From NCBI GenBank assembly GCA_002162955.1, contig MABD01000001.1, positions 1 to 64,000 on the forward strand: DNA of 64,000 nt. Reading direction: 5' to 3'. The notes under the pieces are model-generated. The model made no database searches. It had not been told where the DNA came from and worked only from the letters and a program-made list of their open reading frames with translations. Source of the stretch: Gammaproteobacteria bacterium 45_16_T64. Its GTDB lineage: Bacteria; Pseudomonadota; Gammaproteobacteria; Pseudomonadales; Ketobacteraceae. The position numbers and the translations under genes were made by a program. Positions 45,590 to 55,647 of this stretch are shown one piece after another (position 1 is the stretch's first letter; the number at the start of each line of letters is the position of its first letter).

Positions 45590-46717
45590 TTATGCCCCTT
45601 TCGCAGCTGGTTTATTCATCCAACGCTCCATCATCATCGTTATTTGATTCGGCATATAGCTATGTGAGGTCTTGATCGCGTCACGTGCATTTTCTGGCAT
45701 GGATTCGATAAGCGCGGTCTCTGAATCCTGAGTGAGTACACTGCCTCCCTGATCAATAATCTCTTTTGCCCCTTTTGATCCGTCTGACCCCATACCAGTA
45801 AGAACAATCCCAAGCATTTTATCTGAATAATATTTGGAAAATTTGAAAAATGTATAGTCAATGTTTGGCGTAAAGATCTGACTCGAAGGTGGAGGGCTAA
45901 CCTCCAGACGTCCTCCGGCGGTTAACCCAAGATTTCTTCCTGCGGGAGCGATATAAATACGACCCGGCAATGCGTCGGTATGGTCTTTTGCGAGCTGGGT
46001 GGGGATACCTGTCTCAACTTCCAGCCACGATGCAAAATCCCCAGAAAACCCTGGTTCAATATGCTGACATATAATAATTGGACACTTCGGTATGGCGGTC
46101 AATTTATTTAGAACCAGCGCTAACGTTGATGGGCCGCCAGTGGATGCCCCTATCACTATGATTCTATCTGAGGATGACTTCAGATTCTGTGGTTGTACTT
46201 TCGCTCGCCGTACAGGGTGGGCATAGATAGACCGCTCCTGACTAGGTATATGCAACTTTGTCAGGCTATCTAACTTACTAAGGAGTCGGGCCCCGTTGGT
46301 TTTTAACGCCTGTTTAGAGATAACTGTTCCAGGCTTAAACGGTAAAGTCGGCGTCTGAACATAATCCAGAGCACCAATATTGAGAGCGGAAAAGATATAG
46401 CCCATGTTAGTACTTACGGTCGCGGTAACGATGAGTATTCGGGTCTTTGGGTGTCGGGTAACGATGTGTTCTGTTGCTGATACGCCCCCCATTATTGGCA
46501 TGTGGATGTCCATCAATACAATGTCGGCTTTACTGTGTTGAAAAAAATCTACTGCTTTTTTCCCATTCTCGACGCACGCACACACATGGTAGCGAGGGTC
46601 TGTTGCGATAATCGCCTTTAGCACTGCTACCAGCATCGGGGAGTCATTGGCAATTAAAACGCTGGTTGTATAATTATCCTTTGTATCCAAAATACTCGAT
46701 AACTCCACGTTATTCAT
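45590..46717 (-). CDS. cheB: CheB-type chemoreceptor methylesterase/deamidase
   Basis: About 375 residues from the ATG at 46717, which overlaps the cheA stop by 8 bp; a start at 46738 is also open. The receiver (about 15-140) has its Asp in DIVLMDIHMPIMGG, and the methylesterase domain (about 180-370) has the catalytic Ser in VIGASTGGPSTL, His in ICQHIEPGFS, and the late 'VLTGMGSDGSKGAKEIIDQGG'. It removes methyl groups from chemoreceptors and is activated by CheA. It sets adaptation of the array encoded by this operon. Confidence 0.9.
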   Translation of the reverse strand: MNNVELSSILDTKDNYTTSVLIANDSPMLVAVLKAIIATDPRYHVCACVENGKKAVDFFQHSKADIVLMDIHMPIMGGVSATEHIVTRHPKTRILIVTATVSTNMGYIFSALNIGALDYVQTPTLPFKPGTVISKQALKTNGARLLSKLDSLTKLHIPSQERSIYAHPVRRAKVQPQNLKSSSDRIIVIGASTGGPSTLALVLNKLTAIPKCPIIICQHIEPGFSGDFASWLEVETGIPTQLAKDHTDALPGRIYIAPAGRNLGLTAGGRLEVSPPPSSQIFTPNIDYTFFKFSKYYSDKMLGIVLTGMGSDGSKGAKEIIDQGGSVLTQDSETALIESMPENARDAIKTSHSYMPNQITMMMERWMNKPAAKGA

Positions 46718-48992
46718 ATAGCTCAACGGTATCAGCATTTTTTGCCGAAATTAATTTTTGGATAGTATTCACCATCTCTTCTGTATCAAATTCCGATTTT
46801 ACAACATACTTATTAGCTCCCGCAGACGCTGCGGACTTCTTATCCTCGGGTCGGTCTTTGTAAGACACGACAATGATAGGTAATGTCTTGTACTTTGTTT
46901 CACCGCGTATTGCCTTGATCATTTCTAGGCCATTCATTCTCGGCATATCGATATCGCTTATCACAAGGTCAAAATAGTGCCCACGCACCTTATTTAAGCC
47001 GTCCTTACCATCAACAGCAGTAGTCACTTCAAAGCCTGCTGACTCAAGAAAGTGTTTTTCTACTTCTCTGACGGTTTGTGAGTCTTCTACAACCAGTATT
47101 TGTAATAGTGTGCCACTTTCTTTTTGTATCTCATCTCCGCTTCGGACACTATCCAAGTGAGATGCGTTGTCTGAAAGCGTCTGATACAGGTCTTTCATAT
47201 CAACTATCAGTGCCATTGTGCCGTTTCTCAGGAGTGAAACGCCATCAACATTAGGTAGTTTCCCCAATCGATCGTCGAATCGCCGACGTACTATGGCTTG
47301 CTCTTCTACTACATGTTCTACGACCAATGCTATTGGAGAGGTGGTGCCAAGGACTAATACATACTTTTCATCAAGCGTATTTTTTAGGGGTGCTAGATCC
47401 ATTAAATTTGAAAAGCTAAATAGCGGCAAACTCTGATCATTGATTCTGACTGTTTCGCGTCCTTCGTGAATACGAATATCTGATGCAGATATCCGTTGTA
47501 TATTCTCAATGTCATTCTCGGGGAAGGCATAGTGTTGAACACCAAAAAATGGATGTTTTCCGCCCTGAACGAGTAAACACCGAGTGAGCGATAGCGATAG
47601 TGGAAGTTCAAGTGTAAACGTTGTGCCTTTTCCAAATTCACTTTCAATATAAACGCGGCCACCGACTTTCTCGACGGAGGACTTAACAACATCCAGTCCG
47701 ACACCTCGTCCAGAAATATCTGTAACTGACGATGCCATGGAAAACCCTGGAAGAAAGAGGAATTGCTGTTGTTCGAATATATCCATCTTATCCCATAGCA
47801 TATCCGTCGTATCGCCACGAAGAAGGACTTTATCCTTGATGGCGGGCATATCTATGCCTTGCCCATCATCGCTGATATGGATTTGAATCTGCCCACCCAA
47901 CTGAACTGCGTTCACGGAAATATTGCCAATCGGATTTTTGCCGTTTGATTGTCGCTGTTCGGGTAACTCAATGCCATGGTCAATGGCATTTCTGATGAGG
48001 TGCAATAGTGGTGCAGTCACCGCAGCAAGCACACCCCTATCTATACGTGTTTGAGTGCCCTCAAGGTGTAGCTCACAGTGTTTTTTTAGTTCTTTTGCTA
48101 AGTCTCGAATCATTCTGGGGTAGGATGAAAATACATCATCTAATGGCACCAAACGCGCCGCGCCAATTTGATCATCGAGTTCTTCTGATAGAAACCGCAT
48201 TCGATTTTCAGTACTGTCTAAACAATTCGACGCATCGGTTTGATTGAAGATGATTTTTTTTAAGTCTTCACTTAACTGATGAAGGCCTTCACGCTCGATT
48301 TGACGCTGAAATTGATGTAGACCTTGAGTCACTCTGCGCATCGCAGTACGCTGAGGATCAAATGAACTTACGGCAATAATAACCTCACCTGACAGGTTGA
48401 ATAGATTATCCATCAATCGTTCATCATGATTTCGATCTATTTTGGTTGTGATTTCTGCTGTTATGTTACTAGCGTTAGAACTTTCTTCTTTGTATTCCGT
48501 TGGTGTTTCTTCGGAGGATGCTTCGGGTGTAGATATCTCGTCAGGCGTTATAGTTACCTCTGTGCTACCTACACCACCTACGCTATCCGATGAATAGGAG
48601 GGTGGTTTCGGATCTTCTCCATCCATATACTGTTTTACAATAGACTCTAAGCAGTGGTGATCAGGTAAAGGGCGTTGTGCAATACTTTGTTGGAGGATGT
48701 CTCTAATAAGGTCGATAGCGTAGAAAGTAATATCAATCAACGAGGGTCGCTGACCGACTTTCTTTTCTAATAGTCCATGGTAGATATCTTCTAAATAGTG
48801 CGCTGCATCCCGTATTTCGTAAAACTGAATAGCCCTAGCAGCGCCTTTAATGGTGTGAAATTCGCGCATGAGTCCATTGAGAATATCTAGGTCCTCGGGG
48901 TTTTTCTCGAGTTCTAGCGTAAGATCTGTTGCACGCTGCAATTCGCCATTAAGCTCTGTTTTGAAAATCTCCAGAAAATCTGATTCGTTCAT
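46710..48992 (-). CDS. cheA: CheA-type histidine kinase fused to a receiver domain
   Basis: 760 residues. Hpt (about 1-110) has its phosphorylated His in EFHTIKGAAR. A linker, then the dimerisation helices, and HATPase_c with 'LIRNAIDHGIE', 'DDGQGID' and 'GRGVGLDVVKS'. A CheW-like domain is at about 470-600. The C-terminal receiver (about 635-755) has its Asp in LVISDIDMPRMNG. No separate CheY-binding P2 domain was recognised. The fused receiver is typical of alternative-function systems such as WspE rather than flagellar CheA. The gene overlaps cheW by 4 bp and cheB by 8 bp. Confidence 0.92.
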   Translation of the reverse strand: MNESDFLEIFKTELNGELQRATDLTLELEKNPEDLDILNGLMREFHTIKGAARAIQFYEIRDAAHYLEDIYHGLLEKKVGQRPSLIDITFYAIDLIRDILQQSIAQRPLPDHHCLESIVKQYMDGEDPKPPSYSSDSVGGVGSTEVTITPDEISTPEASSEETPTEYKEESSNASNITAEITTKIDRNHDERLMDNLFNLSGEVIIAVSSFDPQRTAMRRVTQGLHQFQRQIEREGLHQLSEDLKKIIFNQTDASNCLDSTENRMRFLSEELDDQIGAARLVPLDDVFSSYPRMIRDLAKELKKHCELHLEGTQTRIDRGVLAAVTAPLLHLIRNAIDHGIELPEQRQSNGKNPIGNISVNAVQLGGQIQIHISDDGQGIDMPAIKDKVLLRGDTTDMLWDKMDIFEQQQFLFLPGFSMASSVTDISGRGVGLDVVKSSVEKVGGRVYIESEFGKGTTFTLELPLSLSLTRCLLVQGGKHPFFGVQHYAFPENDIENIQRISASDIRIHEGRETVRINDQSLPLFSFSNLMDLAPLKNTLDEKYVLVLGTTSPIALVVEHVVEEQAIVRRRFDDRLGKLPNVDGVSLLRNGTMALIVDMKDLYQTLSDNASHLDSVRSGDEIQKESGTLLQILVVEDSQTVREVEKHFLESAGFEVTTAVDGKDGLNKVRGHYFDLVISDIDMPRMNGLEMIKAIRGETKYKTLPIIVVSYKDRPEDKKSAASAGANKYVVKSEFDTEEMVNTIQKLISAKNADTVELYE

Positions 48993-49522
48993 ACTTGTAT
49001 ATTCTCACTATCGTGATCAGGCGTTGCATCTTTATTAAGTACGTCACATGTAGACAATAGTGATAATTCTTGCATTGTTAGTAGCTGATCAATCAGCACT
49101 AATTGGATGATTTCTTCGTTCTCCAACACCATTCCCTGGAGGTAATCGGGGTGTACACCGTCAACAGTGACATTGTTATGGGTGTCTGCCGCACTAAATT
49201 CCTCAATACGATCGACACCATCGATAATAACGGCGAAACGATGCTGTACTTGGCTTACGATAATTAGCCGACTTCTGGTAGTGAAATGGGTTTGGTTGGC
49301 TTCTGATTCATTCATTGGAGGGGGAGGGGATTGCCACTGAGCACCAAGCCTTGTGACAAGATCGATAACGGGTAACAGTCTTCCGCGTAAATTTATACCA
49401 CCGTAGATAAATCCTGGGATATCAGGAATATGCCGTATCGTCATCATTGGCAATAGCTCATCGATTCTACACAACGGGATGGCAAAACGCCCATTGGATA
49501 GGCTTAATGTTAACGATTCCAC
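48989..49522 (-). CDS. cheW: CheW-type coupling protein
   Basis: 177 residues with the CheW fold: 'RFAIPLCRIDELLPMMTIRHIPDIPGFIYGGINLRG' leading to 'LLPVIDLVTRLG', and 'HRFAVIIDGVDRIEEF'. The C-terminal extension is short. CheW links chemoreceptors to CheA. It is the second CheW-type gene of this operon (the first, at 51880, is frameshifted) and overlaps cheA by 4 bp. Confidence 0.9.
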   Translation of the reverse strand: MESLTLSLSNGRFAIPLCRIDELLPMMTIRHIPDIPGFIYGGINLRGRLLPVIDLVTRLGAQWQSPPPPMNESEANQTHFTTRSRLIIVSQVQHRFAVIIDGVDRIEEFSAADTHNNVTVDGVHPDYLQGMVLENEEIIQLVLIDQLLTMQELSLLSTCDVLNKDATPDHDSENIQV

Positions 49523-49549
49523 TTTGGTCTCTCCGTCAAAGGATGGTTA

Positions 49550-51831
49550 CTACGTCCTGAAAGACGCAACGGATTCAGCTAGCTGGTTCGCCATTATATT
49601 AATTTCAAAAGATGCCTTTACCGTTTCCTTCGCCGCTACTGCTACCATTTTACTGGATTCCGATAGTTCTAGCGCTCCCTGCTGAGCCTGAGAGGTGGCT
49701 ATCGATTGATCTTTAGTGCCGGTGGTGATGTCACTCATTTGATTTCGTATAGTATCGAGGGATTCATTAATATTGGATAGAGTCACTGTTGATTCCTGCA
49801 CACGATCGATGCCGGTACGAATTTCCTCAGAAGATTTATCCATTGCTACCACTGAATTTTCGGTGGCGCGTTGAATATCCCGAACCTTACCCGTTATGTC
49901 TCCTGCAGAATCGATCGCTCGATCGGAAAGTCTTCGTATCTCATAGGCAACAACGCTAAACCCTTTACCCATATCTCCCGCTTTGTTTGCCTCAATTGAG
50001 GCGTTCATGGACAGTAAGGTGGTTTGATCCGCGACCACAGAAATAATATTCACCGCATCATTAATACTGTCCATTTGGTCGTTCAGTGATTTTATCCGAC
50101 CGGATGTTTGCTGGGTAGAATCTTTGATCAGGCTCATCGAATCTAACAATTGAGTGGATTTATCGTTACTTATACGTACATGATCAGAGACTTTTTCAGC
50201 GTAACTATTGATCTCATTAACGATGGCTGCCAACTCACCGCCTGTTCTTGCCATTTCAGTGAGTGTTGCGCGGAATTGATTGATAGAACTTGCTTGCTCA
50301 TTGGCAGTGGAGGATTGTTGGTTAGCTGCAGCTTGTATTTCATTGACCGCTGACGTGATCTGCACGCTTGCATTCTTGCTGCGCAACACTAGGCTCTGTA
50401 AGTTAACCCGCATTCGATCAAACGTATCCGCTAACTGCCCCAGCTCATCACGACTATTAACACTTACGGGTTTAGTTAAGTCTCCCGCGGCGACTTGTTG
50501 AGCGCCGAGGAGTAATTGGTTAATACCCGATAAAATAGGTCTGGGGATCCATATTAAGACCACTAGCCCAATCAGTGTGCCAACGACAGAGATAAACGCC
50601 AAGTTATTTTGTGCTGACGAGCTGACGGTAGCGAGGGTAGTACCCATTATTTTAACATCTTCCCAACTTCGAGCTGATACGGTTTCGGCGGTTTCCAGCA
50701 GTTTTTCACTGGTCGCCCGTAAGCTAGCGAGTTGTGACTTTATACGTTCGTCGACAAGTTCTTTCGACTGGGTTACTTTTTCGCTATTGTTAGTCACCTC
50801 ATTAAAAATACCTGAATAGTCATCAAGATTCCGTCCTATTTCATCCATCTGCTGCGCCATGCGTTCATTGTCAGTGCGCCCGCGTACCACTTTTGTCTGT
50901 GCGATAGAGCGACTAACATACGCTCTAGATGAATTAGCGAAGGACTGCTTGTTGGTATCAAAGTATTTGGCGGTTTGAATTTGGGCGTTAAGTAGTTCTT
51001 GCTGAAGATTACTCAATAAGACCCCCACTGCAACTAGCTCTACATTGTCAATACTATTTGAATTGTCAGCAGAAATTGTTTCTTTAACGTTTATCCAATA
51101 GTCGCCGACCACGTTGTCGGTTATGACGAAAATCTTGCTGATCTGATTGAGAAGACTTTTTTTGAACTCCGATATTTCACCAACTTGTACATCAATATTT
51201 GACCTTGCTTTCTTGATGCTCTTTACTTGATTAGCGAATTTGGACTCGTAACTATCAACAAGCTCTGCAATAACCAAATATACTCTGATCCAATACTTTT
51301 TCCTGTGCTCTTCTCTAGCGCCTCTGCGAGTACAGATATTTCTGTCAGCTGTTTACGAATGTGGTCCGTATAACGCGTTACCTTATCCAGCGATTCTTGT
51401 TCTTCAAGGTAAGTGAAGTCTTTTTCTGCATCGCGTATTTTATACACGGTTGCCTTAATCTCTTCTGATGATTTAGCAATCTGGGATTGCTCTTTCGTAA
51501 CAATTAAGCTTATACCGGACAATTCAATGAGATTCGAATAGCTGTAGAAACCCAGAAATGCGATCAATAGCGTCAGCATAAAGTAGGAACCTAGAAGTTT
51601 ATTTTTGATCGACCATCCAAGTACCTGTGAGGCTGAATTACTATCGTTGCTTTGAGCATGTTGTGACCTGCTTTTCACTCCTCGCTTTGAGCCTCCAGAA
51701 TTCGATGATTCATCTAAGTTTTCGTCATGAATGGTATTCTCAATGGGGTGACCACTGTCTACTCCATCATATTCAGGCATCACGAAATCGTCGTTGTTCG
51801 ACGTATGATTATCGAAGTCGTCGTTACTCAT
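49550..51831 (-). pseudogene. Chemoreceptor (MCP) interrupted by a one-base frameshift
   Basis: Two frames together encode one receptor of about 760 residues. The first, from 51831, holds an unusual acidic, Ser/Asn-rich cytoplasmic leader of about 70 residues, TM1 (KLLGSYFMLTLLIAFLGFY) and the start of a helical sensor domain. It loses register between about 51250 and 51300, beside an A5 run. The second frame continues in 'VIAELVDSYESKFANQV' and runs through TM2 (VVGTLIGLVVLIWIP), HAMP and the MCP signalling hairpin tip 'MNASIEANKAGDMGKGFSVVA'. No CheR/CheB tethering pentapeptide is visible at the end. One added base in the switch region would restore a full receptor, so sequencing error, true mutation and slippage are all possible. 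Confidence 0.8.
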
Positions 51832-51879
51832 AATATTGCTCTCTGCCTCTTCTACTCGACGGTAACCGTCGGGTAAGGA

Positions 51880-52391
51880 TTAAATATCAATACAGCTGAC
51901 CAATTTATGGAGGTTCAATTTTGACACCCCTTTATTGTCATATTCGGAAATAGCATCAACAAAACGAGATTGATGTTTTTGATCGTCTTCGCCTATCGAT
52001 TGCCAGTCAGAAAGCTCCGTGACTTTCACTATGGAATCCACTAAGAATCCAGCGGTTTGCTCTTCACTGCCTTTTAATACCAATACCCGCTGTGCACTAT
52101 CGAGGGTTTCTGTTGGCGCTAGTCCAATGGCCTGCGCAGTATCCACCAACACCATGGGTTCACCACGAACGCTGATAAGACCGATAACATGTTTTTTAAC
52201 GAGGGGATTGCGACACCACTACTGATTTCTGATATTACATCTAACTCGTTCATTGATAGTGAAAAAATCTCTTCACCCAGCATAAAAAGCAGCCATTGCT
52301 CATGCTCCAATGCGACAGCTTGCTCCGCTGCACCATAGTGAGCAGCCACCTGTTCAAGTTGACCCTGGGTTAAGAATGTTCTATTAGTCAT
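51880..52391 (-). pseudogene. CheW-type coupling protein interrupted by a one-base frameshift
   Basis: First gene of the chemosensory operon. From the ATG at 52391 the frame gives the CheW beginning ('WLLFMLGEEIFSLSMNELDVISEISSGVAIPSLK'), then breaks at an A6 run (about 52194-52199). One extra A would read on as 'LKKHVIGLISVRGEPMVLVDTAQAIGL', the typical CheW continuation, in the frame that ends at 51880. The restored protein would be about 170 residues. Loss of this protein need not disable the system, because a second, intact cheW lies 2.4 kb downstream. Confidence 0.8.
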
Positions 52392-52598
52392 CTTTTTCAC
52401 TATGTCGATTAGGGAAGGCCTTCTGGTGTTCGGTATGTGTACACCTGAGTTGAAAAAGGAAAACCCCCTTGTCTAGTAGGTTTAGTTGACTTCTTTATTT
52501 CCGTCAAAAAACGACCCTAAAGAGGGGCCATTTAGAAAATTAGTCTACGCTTTAACCTATATAGGCCTTTACTGTCATTTCTTCGTGGAAATTTCTCT

Positions 52599-54791
52599 AT
52601 GACTGCTGGTTACCCCTGCAATGTGTTGGTCGTTGATGATCTACCAGCAAACTTACTAGCAATGGATGCAATCCTAGGCGACTTGGATAACGTCAATCTG
52701 GTTCATGCAAAAAACGGGGTTGAGGCGTTGCAGTGCGTGTTGAAACAACGGTTTGCCCTGATGCTGTTAGATGTAAATATGCCCGAGATGGACGGTTACG
52801 AGGTTGCACACCTAGTATCAAACAATCCTTATACCAAGTATTTACCGATAGTGATGGTTACGGCACTAGGCCAGTCAGATGAAGAGGTGCTCAAGGCCTA
52901 CCAAGCTGGCGCTGTCGACTACATCGTTAAGCCTATTCAAAATGACATTCTTATAAATAAAGTAAAACAATTCGTAGAGCTATATCGCGCACATGAAAAA
53001 GCAGCGCAATCACTGCTAGAGATGGCTAATTTGAGAAAAGAAAAGGAGGTCATCTTAAATGCAGCGGGTGAGGGTATCGTTAAAATTAATAGCAAGGGAG
53101 AGATTGAATATGCCAACCAAAAAGCACTGAACCTTCTTAAAGTACCCTCTGATCGGTTAATACACTCTCATTTCAACTTATGGTTTGCGGGTAAACATGA
53201 CGAGGATATGTTCTCCCAGCTATACGAACACTTAACTGCAACGCAGCAAGATCAACGGTACCGCCTTGATATATTGATTTCAGGTGGGCGCAAAGTCCCC
53301 ATTGAAGCAATGTGCACTCATACCGAGGATACGAATGGTTCTCTTGCCTCAGTCATAGTGTTGTTTCAAGATATCACCGAACGTTTAGCAATGGAGGGTC
53401 GCCTTATTCGTTTGGCCAACTATGACCCACTGACTGGATTGAGTAATAGGGCCTACTTCCATGACAGCCTATTGCGTGCAATTGCACGTTCGAAACGTAG
53501 TGGCTCAACAGTGGCGTTGTATACTATTGATCTCGATCGGTTCAAGCAAGTGAACGACACTTTGGGTCACGATATAGGGGATGCACTACTACAGGACGTA
53601 TCGAGCAGGTTACGTGATACGTTACGGGAAGTTGATGTTATTTCTCGCCTCGGTGGAGACGAATTTGCGGTGATTGTTGAGGATCTGGATGGAGGCGAAG
53701 ATAGTGGAACTGCCATTGCGGCAAAATTAGTAAAGGAACTCGCGTTACCATATTATCTTACTGCTGAAGACGGTACCAAAAAAGAACTCGTCGTGGAGTG
53801 TAGTGTCGGTGTTGCTTTTTGCCATGGGGGGGATTTGGATGAGCCATCCCTTGTAAAGGCATCAGACCTCGCACTATACGAAGCAAAACGAGGGGGAAGA
53901 AATACTTTTCGTACTTTTGCGACTGAAATGTCAGAACATTCAAAAAAGCATGCATCAATAGAGCAGATGTTACGTTCGGCTAGTGTGGGTGACTCTCTGT
54001 GTTTACACTATCAACCTCAGATATGCTTATCCGAGCATCGAGTGACTGGTTTTGAAGCGTTAGTGCGATGGTTTCCTACAGATCCCAACATTGCGCCAGT
54101 CTCTCCAGCAGTATTTATTCCTATTGCCGAACAAACACGGCTTATCCATAGCTTAGGGGAAAATGTACTTTACGAAGCGTGCGAACAATTACAGCAATGG
54201 TCCACTTTCTATGAGAAGCATGACCTTACCTTGTCAGTTAATCTCTCTGCTAAGCAGCTTAGTGTCCCAAACTTTATTCATGTTATCGATCGCGTAACAA
54301 GTCCATTCAATTTTGAACGACATCGCATGGTTTTTGAGATTACCGAAACTGCTGTCCTGGATCACGGCCATAGTACTATCGATACGCTGATAGCAATTAA
54401 GGAGAGAGGCTTTGGCCTATCGTTAGACGATTTCGGCACAGGATATTCATCGTTAAGTTACTTACAAAAACTGCCGGTTGATTATTTAAAAATAGACCGC
54501 TGCTTTATTCAAGATATGAACCAAAATCCAAAGAACCTTTCGTTGGTGAAGGCCATTATGGCGATTGCAGAAACTTTCTCATTAGATGTTGTTGCGGAAG
54601 GTGTGGAAAGCAGGGAGGAGCTGCAATGCTTGGCTGAATTGCATTGTGACAAAATCCAGGGTTACTATTTTAGTAAACCGGTCCCTCCATCAGAAGCTCA
54701 GCGTGTGGTAGAGGATATCCTTAAACGCCAGTCACTATTTTCCGCCGATGAATCAAGAAATGTCACCTCAATACGTAAGCATGGTAATTAG
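52599..54791 (+). CDS. Response regulator REC-PAS-GGDEF-EAL
   Basis: 730 residues, cytosolic. Receiver (about 5-125) has its Asp in ALMLLDVNMPEMDG and KPI near the end. PAS is at about 145-265. GGDEF (about 275-440) has an intact RLGGDEFAV, so cyclase activity is possible. EAL (about 455-710) has FEALVRW, EITETAV, the DDFGTGYSS loop, KIDRCF and VAEGVE, so phosphodiesterase activity is likely. It is divergent from the chemosensory operon across 207 bp. No other output gene is present, so it is the natural CheA-phosphorylated output, comparable to WspR but bifunctional. That link is inference from position. Confidence 0.9.
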   Translation: MTAGYPCNVLVVDDLPANLLAMDAILGDLDNVNLVHAKNGVEALQCVLKQRFALMLLDVNMPEMDGYEVAHLVSNNPYTKYLPIVMVTALGQSDEEVLKAYQAGAVDYIVKPIQNDILINKVKQFVELYRAHEKAAQSLLEMANLRKEKEVILNAAGEGIVKINSKGEIEYANQKALNLLKVPSDRLIHSHFNLWFAGKHDEDMFSQLYEHLTATQQDQRYRLDILISGGRKVPIEAMCTHTEDTNGSLASVIVLFQDITERLAMEGRLIRLANYDPLTGLSNRAYFHDSLLRAIARSKRSGSTVALYTIDLDRFKQVNDTLGHDIGDALLQDVSSRLRDTLREVDVISRLGGDEFAVIVEDLDGGEDSGTAIAAKLVKELALPYYLTAEDGTKKELVVECSVGVAFCHGGDLDEPSLVKASDLALYEAKRGGRNTFRTFATEMSEHSKKHASIEQMLRSASVGDSLCLHYQPQICLSEHRVTGFEALVRWFPTDPNIAPVSPAVFIPIAEQTRLIHSLGENVLYEACEQLQQWSTFYEKHDLTLSVNLSAKQLSVPNFIHVIDRVTSPFNFERHRMVFEITETAVLDHGHSTIDTLIAIKERGFGLSLDDFGTGYSSLSYLQKLPVDYLKIDRCFIQDMNQNPKNLSLVKAIMAIAETFSLDVVAEGVESREELQCLAELHCDKIQGYYFSKPVPPSEAQRVVEDILKRQSLFSADESRNVTSIRKHGN

Positions 54792-54801
54792 AATTGACGT
54801 A

Positions 54802-55647
54802 CTAGGTTGGTTTTTTCGAGAACACATGCTTCCACAATTTTTGATTTAGCTCTACAGGCAATAAGCGATGTAACAATGCAATGGTTTTTGCGCCGGGTCC
54901 AACCTGGTAGTTTGTTTTCCATTTCTTTTGAGATATCACTTTCTTATACACCAATTCTGCAAAATCAGCGGGAGGAATAAATTTAACTACATCGCTGACG
55001 CCTTCCATTCCTGATACGAACGTTTCTTGATACACGTTACGTAAGTGTGTTGGCATCGGACCCCATGTTTGTTCCGAGTTTCGACCGTCAATTATCATTT
55101 GGCTTTCTACTCCACCGGGTTCCAAATTCGTTACTTGGACGCCAAAAGGTGCGAGCTCCATTTTAATATGAGCACTAAGTGACTTAGCCGCTGATTTTGA
55201 GGTGCAGTATGCAAACCCCAAGGGCATCGTTAAATAGTTGGCCGGAGACGATACGTTTATGATGCGCCCCTTTGCTTTTTTAATCGGTTCTGCAAACCCA
55301 TGTACCATATTTATGATGCCCCAGTAGTTCACTTCCATACTAACCCGTGCGTTTTCCATATAGGCGGATTCGACTGCTCCACAGGCAAGCCCTGCACCTG
55401 CATTGTTGATCAATAAATCGAGCGTGCCACCGGTTCTTTCTTCGACCTTACGTCGAGCGTCGGTGATTTGATCGGGTTGTGTGACATCACATTGGATCCG
55501 GATAATATTGGCGTCAGTGTCCCAGTCCGTGATTGGTGGGTTATTTTCAATACAGCCTGCAAAAACTAGCCAGCCTTTCGCTGATAGAAGGTCCGCATAG
55601 GCCTTACCCATGCCTGTTGCTGCGCCTGTAATGAGTACTGACTTCAT
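54802..55647 (-). CDS. SDR-family oxidoreductase, divergent from the oxygenase operon
   Basis: 281 residues from the ATG at 55647 (GGTGA ribosome binding site). Rossmann motif 'LITGAATGMGKAYADLL', 'NNAGAG', the catalytic Ser in NVSSPANY and Tyr-Lys in YCTSKSAAKS are all present. The C-terminal region resembles the classical SDRs acting on retinol-, steroid- or fatty-type alcohols. It is a distant relative of the SDR inside the operon at 57995. The shared control region between them (55648-56133) suggests joint regulation. Its substrate is unknown. Confidence 0.87.
   Translation of the reverse strand: MKSVLITGAATGMGKAYADLLSAKGWLVFAGCIENNPPITDWDTDANIIRIQCDVTQPDQITDARRKVEERTGGTLDLLINNAGAGLACGAVESAYMENARVSMEVNYWGIINMVHGFAEPIKKAKGRIINVSSPANYLTMPLGFAYCTSKSAAKSLSAHIKMELAPFGVQVTNLEPGGVESQMIIDGRNSEQTWGPMPTHLRNVYQETFVSGMEGVSDVVKFIPPADFAELVYKKVISQKKWKTNYQVGPGAKTIALLHRLLPVELNQKLWKHVFSKKPT

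Noticed and set aside
47402-47818. 138-residue frame inside cheA, same strand
   Set aside because: CheA domains read continuously through this stretch in the main frame, so there is no room for a second gene.
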